Of a stretch of 64,000 nt of DNA, positions 16,728 to 24,838 are shown piece after piece. The notes beneath the pieces are model-generated. The model did not search any database and had not been told where the DNA came from. It was given only the letters and a program-made list of their open reading frames with translations. Positions within the stretch are counted from its first letter, which is position 1; each line of letters opens with the position of its first letter. The stretch spans positions 90,901 to 154,900 of the forward strand of contig JAFDZV010000019.1 in the NCBI GenBank assembly GCA_018266795.1, given 5' to 3'. Both the position numbers and the translations under genes were made by a program. This DNA comes from Bacteroidota bacterium. Lineage in GTDB: Bacteria > Bacteroidota > Ignavibacteria > OLB7.

Positions 16728-16795
16728 CGGTTCCTGCCGAGACCGGGCCGGGTTGCCGGGCCTGCGGGCCTTGCAGCGCCCGATCGGCGGGGATG
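16724..16795 (+). repeat. Dispersed intergenic repeat, copy C
   Basis: Core GCCTGCGGGCCTTGCAGCGC (16760-16779) flanked by GGTTCCTGCCGAGACCGGG, similar to copies A, B and D. It begins at the stop of the preceding gene and lies upstream of the 936-aa gene in the same orientation. Confidence 0.65.
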
Positions 16796-16891
16796 TGCGG
16801 GAGAGCTTCAGCCGTTGAGCGCTGCAAGCACGGCAGGGAGCGGAGTGCAGATCGCTTCGGATGGAAGCTGTAAAAACGATCAAGGAGAATC

Positions 16892-19702
16892 ATGCAGTAC
16901 GGAGAGCATAACCATCATGGAGAGTGCCTGGAGTGTGCGGCGATACCCCAGGAGCGTCTCAACTACTTTACCGGGCAGTTCCTCGCCGAGCGGGATTTCC
17001 GCGACGAGCAGGGATATCATATCGGTAAGCACCGCATGCACAACCGCCTGCTTCATGGCTGGGGAACGGTGTGCGGCCTGCGTGTGACACAGCATCCTGC
17101 GCCCGAGTGCCGCAACCGATTCGTCGTGATCGAGCCCGGCGTTGCGCTGGATTGCTGCGGGCACGAGATCGTTGTACGCGAGCGCATCTTCGTCAACATC
17201 CCGGAGTTCCTCGCGCCGCAGCAGGATCAATGGGGAGCGGGCGGGCATCTGGCCATCGCGCTGCGCTACAAGGAGTGCAAGACGGAGTACGTGCCGGCGC
17301 TCTATTCGGAATGCGGATGCGACGCCGACACGTGCGACGCAAACCGCGTGCGCGAAGGCTTCGATGTCGGCGTGGACCGTCTGATGCATCTGCCGAAGGG
17401 GGCGTGTGCGCCGGGCGCCGGGCTCAGCCTGGACTGGCTTGCCACGATCAACCTTGCCGACGCCGTGCGCGTGGTGCTCGATCCGGCCGCGGAGCGCCTG
17501 TACGTGCTCACGGGTGCGGGAATCGTGATGGCCTACGATGCCGCCCACGGCTGCCTGCTGGGGAGCGTCGACATGAAGGGGATCGGGTACGACCTCGGCA
17601 TCGCGCCGAACGGCCGCTTCCTCTATGCCGTGGTTGCCCCCGCCGCCACACCGGATGCCTGCGAACTGCACGTTGCCGATGTGCAGGAGCTCTCACTGGC
17701 AACCATCGTCAACAACGTGGCGCTGGGCACAGGCGCGACGAGGCCCGTTCTCGCCGTCTCGCCGGACGGCCGCGTTGCAACACTGGATGCCAACGTGCCC
17801 GCGGTCACCATCTGGACTACCGCGCTCAACACCGGCGATCCGAATCCGGTGTATGCGACAATCGCAACAGCAGACGATCCGCGTTCCATCGCGTTCGACT
17901 CCACCGGCGCATGGCTCTTCGTTGCCGAGGCGGCGGACAGGCAGGTTACCGCCATCGATGTGGCAACGCAGACGAAGTCCGTGATCGCCATCGCGTCCGG
18001 AGCGCCCGCACTTGTTGCGACCGCCGGCGATGCTCCGCAGTTCTACGTTGCCGCAGACGACGGCACCATCCGCACCTTCATGATTGTCGGAACGGGGCAG
18101 ACGCCGTTTCCGGAACTCGGCTCGGGCGCTGCGCTTGGCCAGGGGACGGCGGTGGATCTCGTGGTTTCGCCCGATGGAGCCTGGGCGTACGTGCTCGTGG
18201 ACGACTCCGGCAACGGAACCGTGCGCGCCGTGAACGGGGCGCGCATCGAAACGGACCCGACGAAGGCGGTCGGGGCAAACCTCACGGTGGTCCCATCGCC
18301 GCGCGATCTTCTCCTTTCGGACGATGGCTCGCGGCTCTATGCTGCCGGCGCCGGCGCGAACGGTGCGTGCGGGGGCGTCTCGGTGATCGACGTGCGTGCA
18401 TCGGGCTGTGCGGAGATCCTCTGGCGTGCACTGGATGGCTGCCCGAGCTGCGAGACAGACGACGGCTGGGTGCTGCTGGCGGTGGTGAAGGATTACAAGG
18501 AAGGTGAGTACATCACCGACCCGCTGATCGACAATCGCATCCGTCCGATGGTGACGAGCACCGACACGCTGCGCAAGACCATTCTCTGCGCGCTCGAGTC
18601 CGCCACCAAGGGGCAGAAGGGTGATCCCGGAGTGCAGGGCCAGAAGGGCGATCAAGGCCAGAAGGGCGATCAGGGTCCGAAGGGAGACCAGGGACCGAAG
18701 GGCGATCAGGGGCCAAAGGGCGATCAGGGCCCGAAGGGAGACCAGGGACCGAAGGGCGATCAGGGAGCGAAGGGTGATCAGGGTCAGCAGGGCCTGCCGG
18801 GAACGGATGGTAACGGGCTGGAGACGGATCTCACGCGGATCCGTGCCACAAGCTGGCTGCACGGCGCTCCGATATCCGCCTCACCGCTCAAGCGCCTCCC
18901 CGATGTGGAGTTGTTGAACTCTCCGGCCGGCGGCCCGAAGACCCAGCCGGGTCTGGCGATCATCTTCACCGATACGGTGCACGTTACCGACGGCCGCCTT
19001 CCGTTCGCAGACGATGCAACGCGCACCTCCAACGGCTTCACCTTCGAGGTGCTGGTGCGCGTGCCCTGCCCCGGCAACGAGAGCCTGGAGGATCAGTGCT
19101 CGATGCGCGGACGCGTTGTGCCGATCGACTGGCAGGAGACTGCCGGCGCGATTCGCTGGGATACACTGCGCGAGGTAACCACGGGCGCGGCGAAGGGGGT
19201 GGCCTTCCTTCTTCCTCCGGCCATTCTGAGCCTCGGATTCAATCAGATGTCCGTTCGCCTTCGCGGTGACTTCGTGCTGGACCTGAAGGAGCGGGCCGTG
19301 GATGCAAACTTCCCGCGTGCGGAATTCCCGAGCGGCGATCACCCGTCCGGAGAGAAGTATGGCATCCAGGGCGGACTCTTCGAGAGCTGGTTCTATCTGA
19401 CGCAGGCCACAACCGGGTTGAAGCCGCTCGCGGGTGCGACGCTGAATCCGGCGACGGCACAGGGAACGTCTACCACCGTCGGTGCGCGGCCGGCCGGCGC
19501 GGCCGCACCGAAGGCCGTTGCGCTGAACACCGCCTCGGAGAAGGATCTGCGCAATGTCTCCGGCATCACTACCGACATGGCCAAGCGCATCGTTGCCTAT
19601 CGCAGCCGCAAGAAGTTCAAGTCGATCGACGATCTCCTCAGCGTTGATGGGATGACTCGGTCGCTGCTTGGAAGAATTCGTGACCGCATTACCGTTGACT
19701 AA
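16892..19702 (+). CDS. eCIS-associated fibre-like protein: shared N-module, beta-propeller, collagen repeats, ComEA-like HhH
   Basis: A 936-residue protein without signal peptide. Residues about 14-110 are a module shared with the next two genes ('LNYFTGQFLAERDFRDEQGY', 'NRLLHGWGTVCGLRV', 'PGVALDCCGHEIVV'). About 190-540 read as a YVTN-type beta-propeller ('ERLYVLTGAGIVMAYDAAHG', 'AVSPDGRVATLDANVPAVTI'). About 573-640 are some 22 Gly-X-Y collagen triplets, mostly GPKGDQ. A beta-rich region follows, then 877-936 is a helix-hairpin-helix pair of ComEA type ('LNTASEKDLRNVSGITTDMA', 'FKSIDDLLSVDGMTRSLLGR'). The AAGGAG ribosome site is strong. Likely role: particle-attached fibre or decoration; HhH function unknown. 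Confidence 0.75.
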   Translation: MQYGEHNHHGECLECAAIPQERLNYFTGQFLAERDFRDEQGYHIGKHRMHNRLLHGWGTVCGLRVTQHPAPECRNRFVVIEPGVALDCCGHEIVVRERIFVNIPEFLAPQQDQWGAGGHLAIALRYKECKTEYVPALYSECGCDADTCDANRVREGFDVGVDRLMHLPKGACAPGAGLSLDWLATINLADAVRVVLDPAAERLYVLTGAGIVMAYDAAHGCLLGSVDMKGIGYDLGIAPNGRFLYAVVAPAATPDACELHVADVQELSLATIVNNVALGTGATRPVLAVSPDGRVATLDANVPAVTIWTTALNTGDPNPVYATIATADDPRSIAFDSTGAWLFVAEAADRQVTAIDVATQTKSVIAIASGAPALVATAGDAPQFYVAADDGTIRTFMIVGTGQTPFPELGSGAALGQGTAVDLVVSPDGAWAYVLVDDSGNGTVRAVNGARIETDPTKAVGANLTVVPSPRDLLLSDDGSRLYAAGAGANGACGGVSVIDVRASGCAEILWRALDGCPSCETDDGWVLLAVVKDYKEGEYITDPLIDNRIRPMVTSTDTLRKTILCALESATKGQKGDPGVQGQKGDQGQKGDQGPKGDQGPKGDQGPKGDQGPKGDQGPKGDQGAKGDQGQQGLPGTDGNGLETDLTRIRATSWLHGAPISASPLKRLPDVELLNSPAGGPKTQPGLAIIFTDTVHVTDGRLPFADDATRTSNGFTFEVLVRVPCPGNESLEDQCSMRGRVVPIDWQETAGAIRWDTLREVTTGAAKGVAFLLPPAILSLGFNQMSVRLRGDFVLDLKERAVDANFPRAEFPSGDHPSGEKYGIQGGLFESWFYLTQATTGLKPLAGATLNPATAQGTSTTVGARPAGAAAPKAVALNTASEKDLRNVSGITTDMAKRIVAYRSRKKFKSIDDLLSVDGMTRSLLGRIRDRITVD

Positions 19703-19716
19703 AAGGGACACATCAA

Positions 19717-21363
19717 ATGGAGACTCTGACGAAATCAAGTGCATCAAACTCCGTGGCGTGCAAGCCAGCGACGTGCCCCACATGCGGCGGTACCGATTGC
19801 TTCGAGCGCCCGCGCTTCTTCAGCGGCCAGATGCTTACCGATCGCGATCTGGATTCCGCGCAGCGATACGTGATCGAGAAGAACCGGCTGCATAATCGCT
19901 ATCTGGTTGGGACCGGCGTAGTGTGCGGCCTTCCGGTTCGCTGCGATCGCTGCGATGCGGGCACCGTTGTGGTGCAGCCCGGCTATGCGATCGATTGCTG
20001 CGGCAACGATATCGTGCTCTGCGATCCGGCCTCGTTCGACGTGGGCGCCTTCATCCGCGCCTGCTGCACGAAGGACGACGGCTGCGGGAGCAAGATCGGC
20101 AACGACGGCCCGTGCGGCGATCTGCCGGTTGAATACTACCTGATGCTCTACTACAACGAGGAGCCGTCGCGCCCCGTAACGGCGCTGATGCGCGACAACG
20201 GATGCAGCAACGTTCGCTGCGAGCCGTCGCGCACCAAGGAGACGTTCCGTCTGGCGCTGATCGAGAAGGAGGAGTACAAGGGGCGCGTCGAGCCGGACAT
20301 GTGGGCCCGGCTGAAGACGTGCATCGCGGAAGTAACGGCCAAGATTCAGGCGTTCGAGACGCAGCTTGCCGCACTGGGGCAGAAGAACGATCCCTATACC
20401 GCGGCGATACAGTTGTTCTGCAAGATGCGCGACTACATTCTGCAGATCTACAAGCTTGGGCCGAACAACCGCTGCACGCTTGCGCTGGAGCTGAAGGATC
20501 TCACGGACAATCTTCCCCTCTCCGATAAGGATGCGGACTTCGGGGTGAAGCTGGTGAAGGCGTTCTTCATTCTCTTCGGCTACATGTTCCAGTATCTGGT
20601 GGAATGCATCTGCGATGCGCTGCTGGTTCCCTGCTCTTCGTGTGAAGGGGATGAAGGGGTGATCCTGGCCTGCCTTACCGTGCGCAAGGAGCGTGTGGTC
20701 AAGATCTGCAATACCGCCCGGACGCAGCTTCTCACGGGACCTGCGATGCGGTACTGGCTGCATCCGCTCTTCGCCGGCATCGGCCGATTGGTGGAGACCT
20801 TCTGCTGCGATCTTGATCTGGTGGGGCTGCTGGGCAACCTTATCCGGGAACCGCAGGGAGAGATTGCCGTGCCCGGCACCATGGAGATGATGGGGGGGAA
20901 GGCGATGAACAGCGGCAACCTCCAGACCGAGACGATCGGTGCCAACCAGTACAACAGCGGTAATCCGATCTACCAGGGTGGCGATAATCACAACGGCTAC
21001 GGCAATGCGATCGGCAACCCCGGCACGGCTGCAGCCCGCACCGGTTCGCTCTTCGACATGCTCGCCACCTTCGGCGACAATCTCTTCGCCGGGCTCAGCG
21101 AGACCGGGTTCCTTCCGTTGTTCACCTCGCCGCTGATGGCGATGGATCTGTATCACGTGCCGGTGAAGAACGCTACCGCAATGCTCGATGCACAGGGCGT
21201 GACGTACACGACCCGCCAGACCACGAGCGATGCCGAGGCATACTCCTTCGGCCATCTGACGAACATGAGCTGGATGATCCCTCCTCAGAGTCACGTGGAG
21301 GTGATCGTGAATCCACAGGGTGAGGTAACCGCCGTTCGTTCGGCAAAGGAGATGGGGAAATGA
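19717..21363 (+). CDS. eCIS-associated protein with the shared N-terminal module
   Basis: A 548-residue protein. An N-terminal zinc-knuckle-like stretch ('CKPATCPTCGGTDCFERPR') leads into the shared module: 'FFSGQMLTDRDLDSAQRYVI', 'NRLHNRYLVGTGVVCGLPV', 'VVQPGYAIDCCGNDIVLCDP'. The centre (about 170-370) is predicted helical. A short Asn/Gly-rich stretch lies at about 400-440 ('NSGNPIYQGGDNHNGYGNAI'). The C-terminus is unremarkable. AAGGGA precedes the ATG. The last four bases overlap the next gene (ATGA). I do not know the family name; it is probably a structural or receptor-binding accessory of the particle. Confidence 0.65.
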   Translation: METLTKSSASNSVACKPATCPTCGGTDCFERPRFFSGQMLTDRDLDSAQRYVIEKNRLHNRYLVGTGVVCGLPVRCDRCDAGTVVVQPGYAIDCCGNDIVLCDPASFDVGAFIRACCTKDDGCGSKIGNDGPCGDLPVEYYLMLYYNEEPSRPVTALMRDNGCSNVRCEPSRTKETFRLALIEKEEYKGRVEPDMWARLKTCIAEVTAKIQAFETQLAALGQKNDPYTAAIQLFCKMRDYILQIYKLGPNNRCTLALELKDLTDNLPLSDKDADFGVKLVKAFFILFGYMFQYLVECICDALLVPCSSCEGDEGVILACLTVRKERVVKICNTARTQLLTGPAMRYWLHPLFAGIGRLVETFCCDLDLVGLLGNLIREPQGEIAVPGTMEMMGGKAMNSGNLQTETIGANQYNSGNPIYQGGDNHNGYGNAIGNPGTAAARTGSLFDMLATFGDNLFAGLSETGFLPLFTSPLMAMDLYHVPVKNATAMLDAQGVTYTTRQTTSDAEAYSFGHLTNMSWMIPPQSHVEVIVNPQGEVTAVRSAKEMGK

Positions 21364-23126
21364 CCGCGGACGAGATCACGCGCTTGAACTATTACGAACG
21401 CCAGTTCCTCGGTGCGCGCGACTTCCAGACCGAGCAGGAATATCACATCGAGATGCGGCGGCGTCACAACCTGGCACATCACGTATGGGGTATCGTTGCG
21501 GGGCTGGAGTTGGAGGAGATTCCGAAGGAGGGGACCGTGGACGAGGTTGATATCTACATCAACCCGGGGATTGCGATCGACGGCTTCGGCCGCGAGATCG
21601 TTGTGCTCGATCCGGTACGCCTGGATCCCGCGCTGCTTCAGAAGCAGTCCACGGACAATCATTACCAGGTCCTGATCGGATACAGCGAGGAGCGGTTCCA
21701 ACAGCCGGCTGCAGGATATGGGTCGTGCGATGTTGCCGATCAACGCGGGCGTGTACTGGAGACCTACAAGGTCTTCGCCGGAACGCAGAAGCTGGTGCAC
21801 AACGACATCACCGTTGCCGGCGAGACGGTGACGCCCGAGACGATTGTTCAGGATGGCTCCGTTCCGTATCAGGTGTTCCCCGTTCCCGGCGTGAACGACA
21901 AGTGGCTGGTGCGCCTTGGGAGTGCGCACTGGGATGGCAAGAAACTGGTGGCCGCTGCGCCGGGAAGGCTGCTGGAGGAGCGTGCCTATATCGGCCAGGT
22001 TGCCGAGACGATCCTGGCTCCGAACAAGGCGCTGCTGCTGCGCGATCGCTTTACCGCGACTCCGATCGCCGACGGCGCAGACGGTGTGGCCGTTCTGATT
22101 GAAGGCTCGCTGGAGGTGAAGCGCGACGTGGATGCCGATGCGGACCTGAAGGTTGCAGGCGACAGCACGCTGAAGGGAACGCTCGACGTTACCGGCGCCG
22201 CGACGTTCAAGGCGAATGTGCAGGCGGACAAGAACCTGCATGTGAACAAGGACGTCACCATCGACGGCAAGCTCGGCGTGGGCACGACATCGCCTGCGGT
22301 AAAGGTGCAGATCGACGGGGGCACCAATGCGGACTACGGAAGCAGCACCGGCTATCTGGTGATCGGCGACATCAACGGCACCAACCTGGTGATCGACGAC
22401 AACGAGATTCTTGCACGCAAGAATGCCGGCGCCTCCACGCTGCATCTTCAGGCCAACGGTGGAGAGCTGCGCATCCACGACAACAAGAACAGCGTGACGA
22501 GCAAGGTGATCATCACCGAGAACGGCAGCGTCGGCATCGGAACCACGGGGCCGAACGTCCGCCTGCATATCGACGACAACAACGACGTCTCGCTGAACAG
22601 TGGGTCCGGGTTGCTTCTTCTGGGCGCCGTTGGCGACAAGAACATCGTGATCGACAACAACGAGATGCAGGCGCGCGACAACGGGGCGGCATCGGACCTT
22701 CACTTCCAGGCGGAAGGAGGCGATCTGCATGTTCATCGCTGGCATCCCGGCACCGACTTCATGATCAAGAACAACGGCAATGTCGGGATCGGCACGGACA
22801 GCCCCACCGGGCGTCTGGATGTTCATGGCGACTATCGGTACTACGGAGCGCAATTCTCCACGGCCGGCTCCTGTGTTGATGGCGACCTGATACCGGCGCC
22901 TCTCGGGAGCACGACGCTCTGGAACATCATTCTCACGCCGCGAGGGATTGGATTTACGGAGAATCTCTCGGAGGATGACAATGCATTGATCAAGTTCGAG
23001 TGCTGGCCTCTCGATGAACTGGCCGGGTGGCGCGTTCATTGCCACTACTGGTTCCGGAACTCGAACAGCCAGTCGATAGCGCCGGACTACCCCGGGGCCG
23101 CGAGCTATCTGATCGTTCCGAAGTAA
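21360..23126 (+). CDS. eCIS tail-fibre-like protein with the shared N-terminal module
   Basis: A 588-residue protein. Residues about 6-90 are the shared module ('LNYYERQFLGARDFQTEQEY', 'NLAHHVWGIVAGLELEEI', 'NPGIAIDGFGREIVVLDP'). About 255-310 are beta-repeat strands ('LKVAGDSTLKGTLDVTGAAT', 'DVTIDGKLGVGTTSPAV'), and three further blocks of the type 'GSVGIGTTGPNVRLHIDDN' follow to about 490. Such GIGT-xP repeats are typical of phage tail fibres and long adhesins. The C-terminus (500-588) is a compact domain that may be the tip. Start overlaps the preceding stop by four bases. Probable receptor-binding fibre (Pvc13 role); that role is inferred. Confidence 0.78.
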   Translation: MTADEITRLNYYERQFLGARDFQTEQEYHIEMRRRHNLAHHVWGIVAGLELEEIPKEGTVDEVDIYINPGIAIDGFGREIVVLDPVRLDPALLQKQSTDNHYQVLIGYSEERFQQPAAGYGSCDVADQRGRVLETYKVFAGTQKLVHNDITVAGETVTPETIVQDGSVPYQVFPVPGVNDKWLVRLGSAHWDGKKLVAAAPGRLLEERAYIGQVAETILAPNKALLLRDRFTATPIADGADGVAVLIEGSLEVKRDVDADADLKVAGDSTLKGTLDVTGAATFKANVQADKNLHVNKDVTIDGKLGVGTTSPAVKVQIDGGTNADYGSSTGYLVIGDINGTNLVIDDNEILARKNAGASTLHLQANGGELRIHDNKNSVTSKVIITENGSVGIGTTGPNVRLHIDDNNDVSLNSGSGLLLLGAVGDKNIVIDNNEMQARDNGAASDLHFQAEGGDLHVHRWHPGTDFMIKNNGNVGIGTDSPTGRLDVHGDYRYYGAQFSTAGSCVDGDLIPAPLGSTTLWNIILTPRGIGFTENLSEDDNALIKFECWPLDELAGWRVHCHYWFRNSNSQSIAPDYPGAASYLIVPK

Positions 23127-23140
23127 TCGGGCTTCCCTGC

Positions 23141-24838
23141 ATGTCTGTTCGTTCCACGCATATCGAGCGCTTCGAGGCGGAGTACGTGCTGCCGGCCGGC
23201 ACTGCCGATCCGGAGGAGGCGCGGCGCCGTCTGGACGGGATTGTTGCGGCGGAGATCGAACGCGTGTGGGATGAGGAGTCCGGGGCGCCGGACGAAGGTG
23301 AGTTGATCTACTTCATCGAGCATGTTCATGTGGATCTGAACCTGAGCATGACCGGCATGGACGATCGCGTGATGGCGCGCACGTGGGCGCGCGCGATACA
23401 GCAGGAGATCGCACGTGCGATCGCACGGAACGAACCGGGCGTGGTGGTCTTCGAGAATCGCGCGGACTACCTGGCAAGCTTCCTTCACGATCTGCTTCAC
23501 GGGGCGGCGTGGGGCCGCTGGTACTATCACGAGTTTGCGGAACAGGCCTCGCGTACCATTCCCTCCGCGATCCTGAATGTACTCACGGCAGATGCGGACA
23601 CCGGTCGTGATGCGATTATACTGATGGCGGTGCGTGGCGGTCTGGACCTGCTGCTTGCCACGTTGAGCGATGACGAGGTGGAGATCGTGGTGGAGCGGTG
23701 CCTGCTTCCGGTGAGCCCGAGGATCAGAATGCCGAGGATGCTTCCGGTGTGGCTGAACGGTCTGCGCGAGGTGCTGGCGGAACAGCCCCGGGCAGCCGGT
23801 GCCTGGGGGCGCGATCTGGCGCGCATCTACGCGAGGCTGCTCGGCCGGCATCCCGAGCTTGGGCCGGATGTGAACCTTGCGCGCTTCGTGGCTGACCTGT
23901 TGCGGTTGCGCGATCAGATGCAGGAGCGTGCAACGGGGCGGAGGGTGCTTTCGCTTCTGGAGCGTGACCTGCTTGATGAGGCGGTTGCAGTGCTGAAAGC
24001 GGACGGCTCGATCGGGATGGGGGCCGGCGGCGACGGGAGTGTGTTCCTGCGGCAGGTCGTGGAGATGCTGCGCGATCTGATGCGCGAGACGTCGGCGCAG
24101 GAGAGCGCGGCGCTACTGCGCGATCTCGGCTCGGAGCAGAGCATGGCGTCGCGGCGGATCGTGACACCGTTCGGAGGATTGTTTCTGCTGGCACCGACGA
24201 TCGTGGAGATCGGGCTTCATACGATGCTGGGGGAGGTAACGTCACGCAGGACTTCAGGCGATGGAGCGTTGGGCGAGGAGCCTTCGCTGCTGCTCTGGTT
24301 GATGCTGGCGCAGTGTCTCGGGGCGGACCAGATGGCGCGTGCCCTGCGCGATGACGGGATGCGTCTGCTTGCCGGTTGTACGGTGCGTCTCGCGCGCAGC
24401 AATATAGACCGTTATTGCAATTACGAATCGACTCCAACGATCGCAGCACTCCTCCTTTCCCATTCAAACGACTTGATCCTCGGCAGACGAACAACACTCG
24501 CACCAACCGACGGACAGGCCGAGGCATACGTTCTCGGCGGAGCCGATGAGCCGTTGATCTCCTTCCGTCCGCTGGATGATGCGCTTGCAGTAGTGAGCGC
24601 GATTCTGATGCGCGGCTTCGCGACTCGGCTTGGAGCCTTCTCCGCGAGTTCCGCGGCGTACCTCCGCCGCAACTTCCTGATGAGCCACGCGGAGGTTGAG
24701 GTATCCGAGAGCGCCATCCTGGTGCGCTTCCTTTCATCGCCGCTGCAGATGGTTCTGCAGATGGCCGGATACGGTTCCATGCAAACCGTTCTCCCATGGC
24801 TCGGCGATCGTGAACTCTCATTCACATTCGAATCGTGA
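23141..24838 (+). CDS. eCIS tape-measure-family protein (Afp14/Pvc14-like, CIS_TMP)
   Basis: A 565-residue protein; the ATG at 23141 follows the fibre gene by 14 bases. N-terminus 'STHIERFEAEYVLPAGTADP' and 'YFIEHVHVDLNLSMTGMDD' match the start of contractile-injection-system tape measure proteins, which begin with a conserved strand pair that ends in a 'vdLg' motif. The next part 'RAIQQEIARAIA' then 'YLASFLHDLLHGAAWGRWYY' is also family-typical. The rest is helical. Tape measure length sets the tube length. The gene ends in a GTGA overlap with the ATPase gene, a pairing (Pvc14-Pvc15) conserved in eCIS loci. Confidence 0.82.
   Translation: MSVRSTHIERFEAEYVLPAGTADPEEARRRLDGIVAAEIERVWDEESGAPDEGELIYFIEHVHVDLNLSMTGMDDRVMARTWARAIQQEIARAIARNEPGVVVFENRADYLASFLHDLLHGAAWGRWYYHEFAEQASRTIPSAILNVLTADADTGRDAIILMAVRGGLDLLLATLSDDEVEIVVERCLLPVSPRIRMPRMLPVWLNGLREVLAEQPRAAGAWGRDLARIYARLLGRHPELGPDVNLARFVADLLRLRDQMQERATGRRVLSLLERDLLDEAVAVLKADGSIGMGAGGDGSVFLRQVVEMLRDLMRETSAQESAALLRDLGSEQSMASRRIVTPFGGLFLLAPTIVEIGLHTMLGEVTSRRTSGDGALGEEPSLLLWLMLAQCLGADQMARALRDDGMRLLAGCTVRLARSNIDRYCNYESTPTIAALLLSHSNDLILGRRTTLAPTDGQAEAYVLGGADEPLISFRPLDDALAVVSAILMRGFATRLGAFSASSAAYLRRNFLMSHAEVEVSESAILVRFLSSPLQMVLQMAGYGSMQTVLPWLGDRELSFTFES

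Noticed and set aside
18600-18790. Possible CRISPR-like or satellite array
   Set aside because: The periodic DNA is explained by the in-frame Gly-X-Y collagen repeats of the fibre protein.
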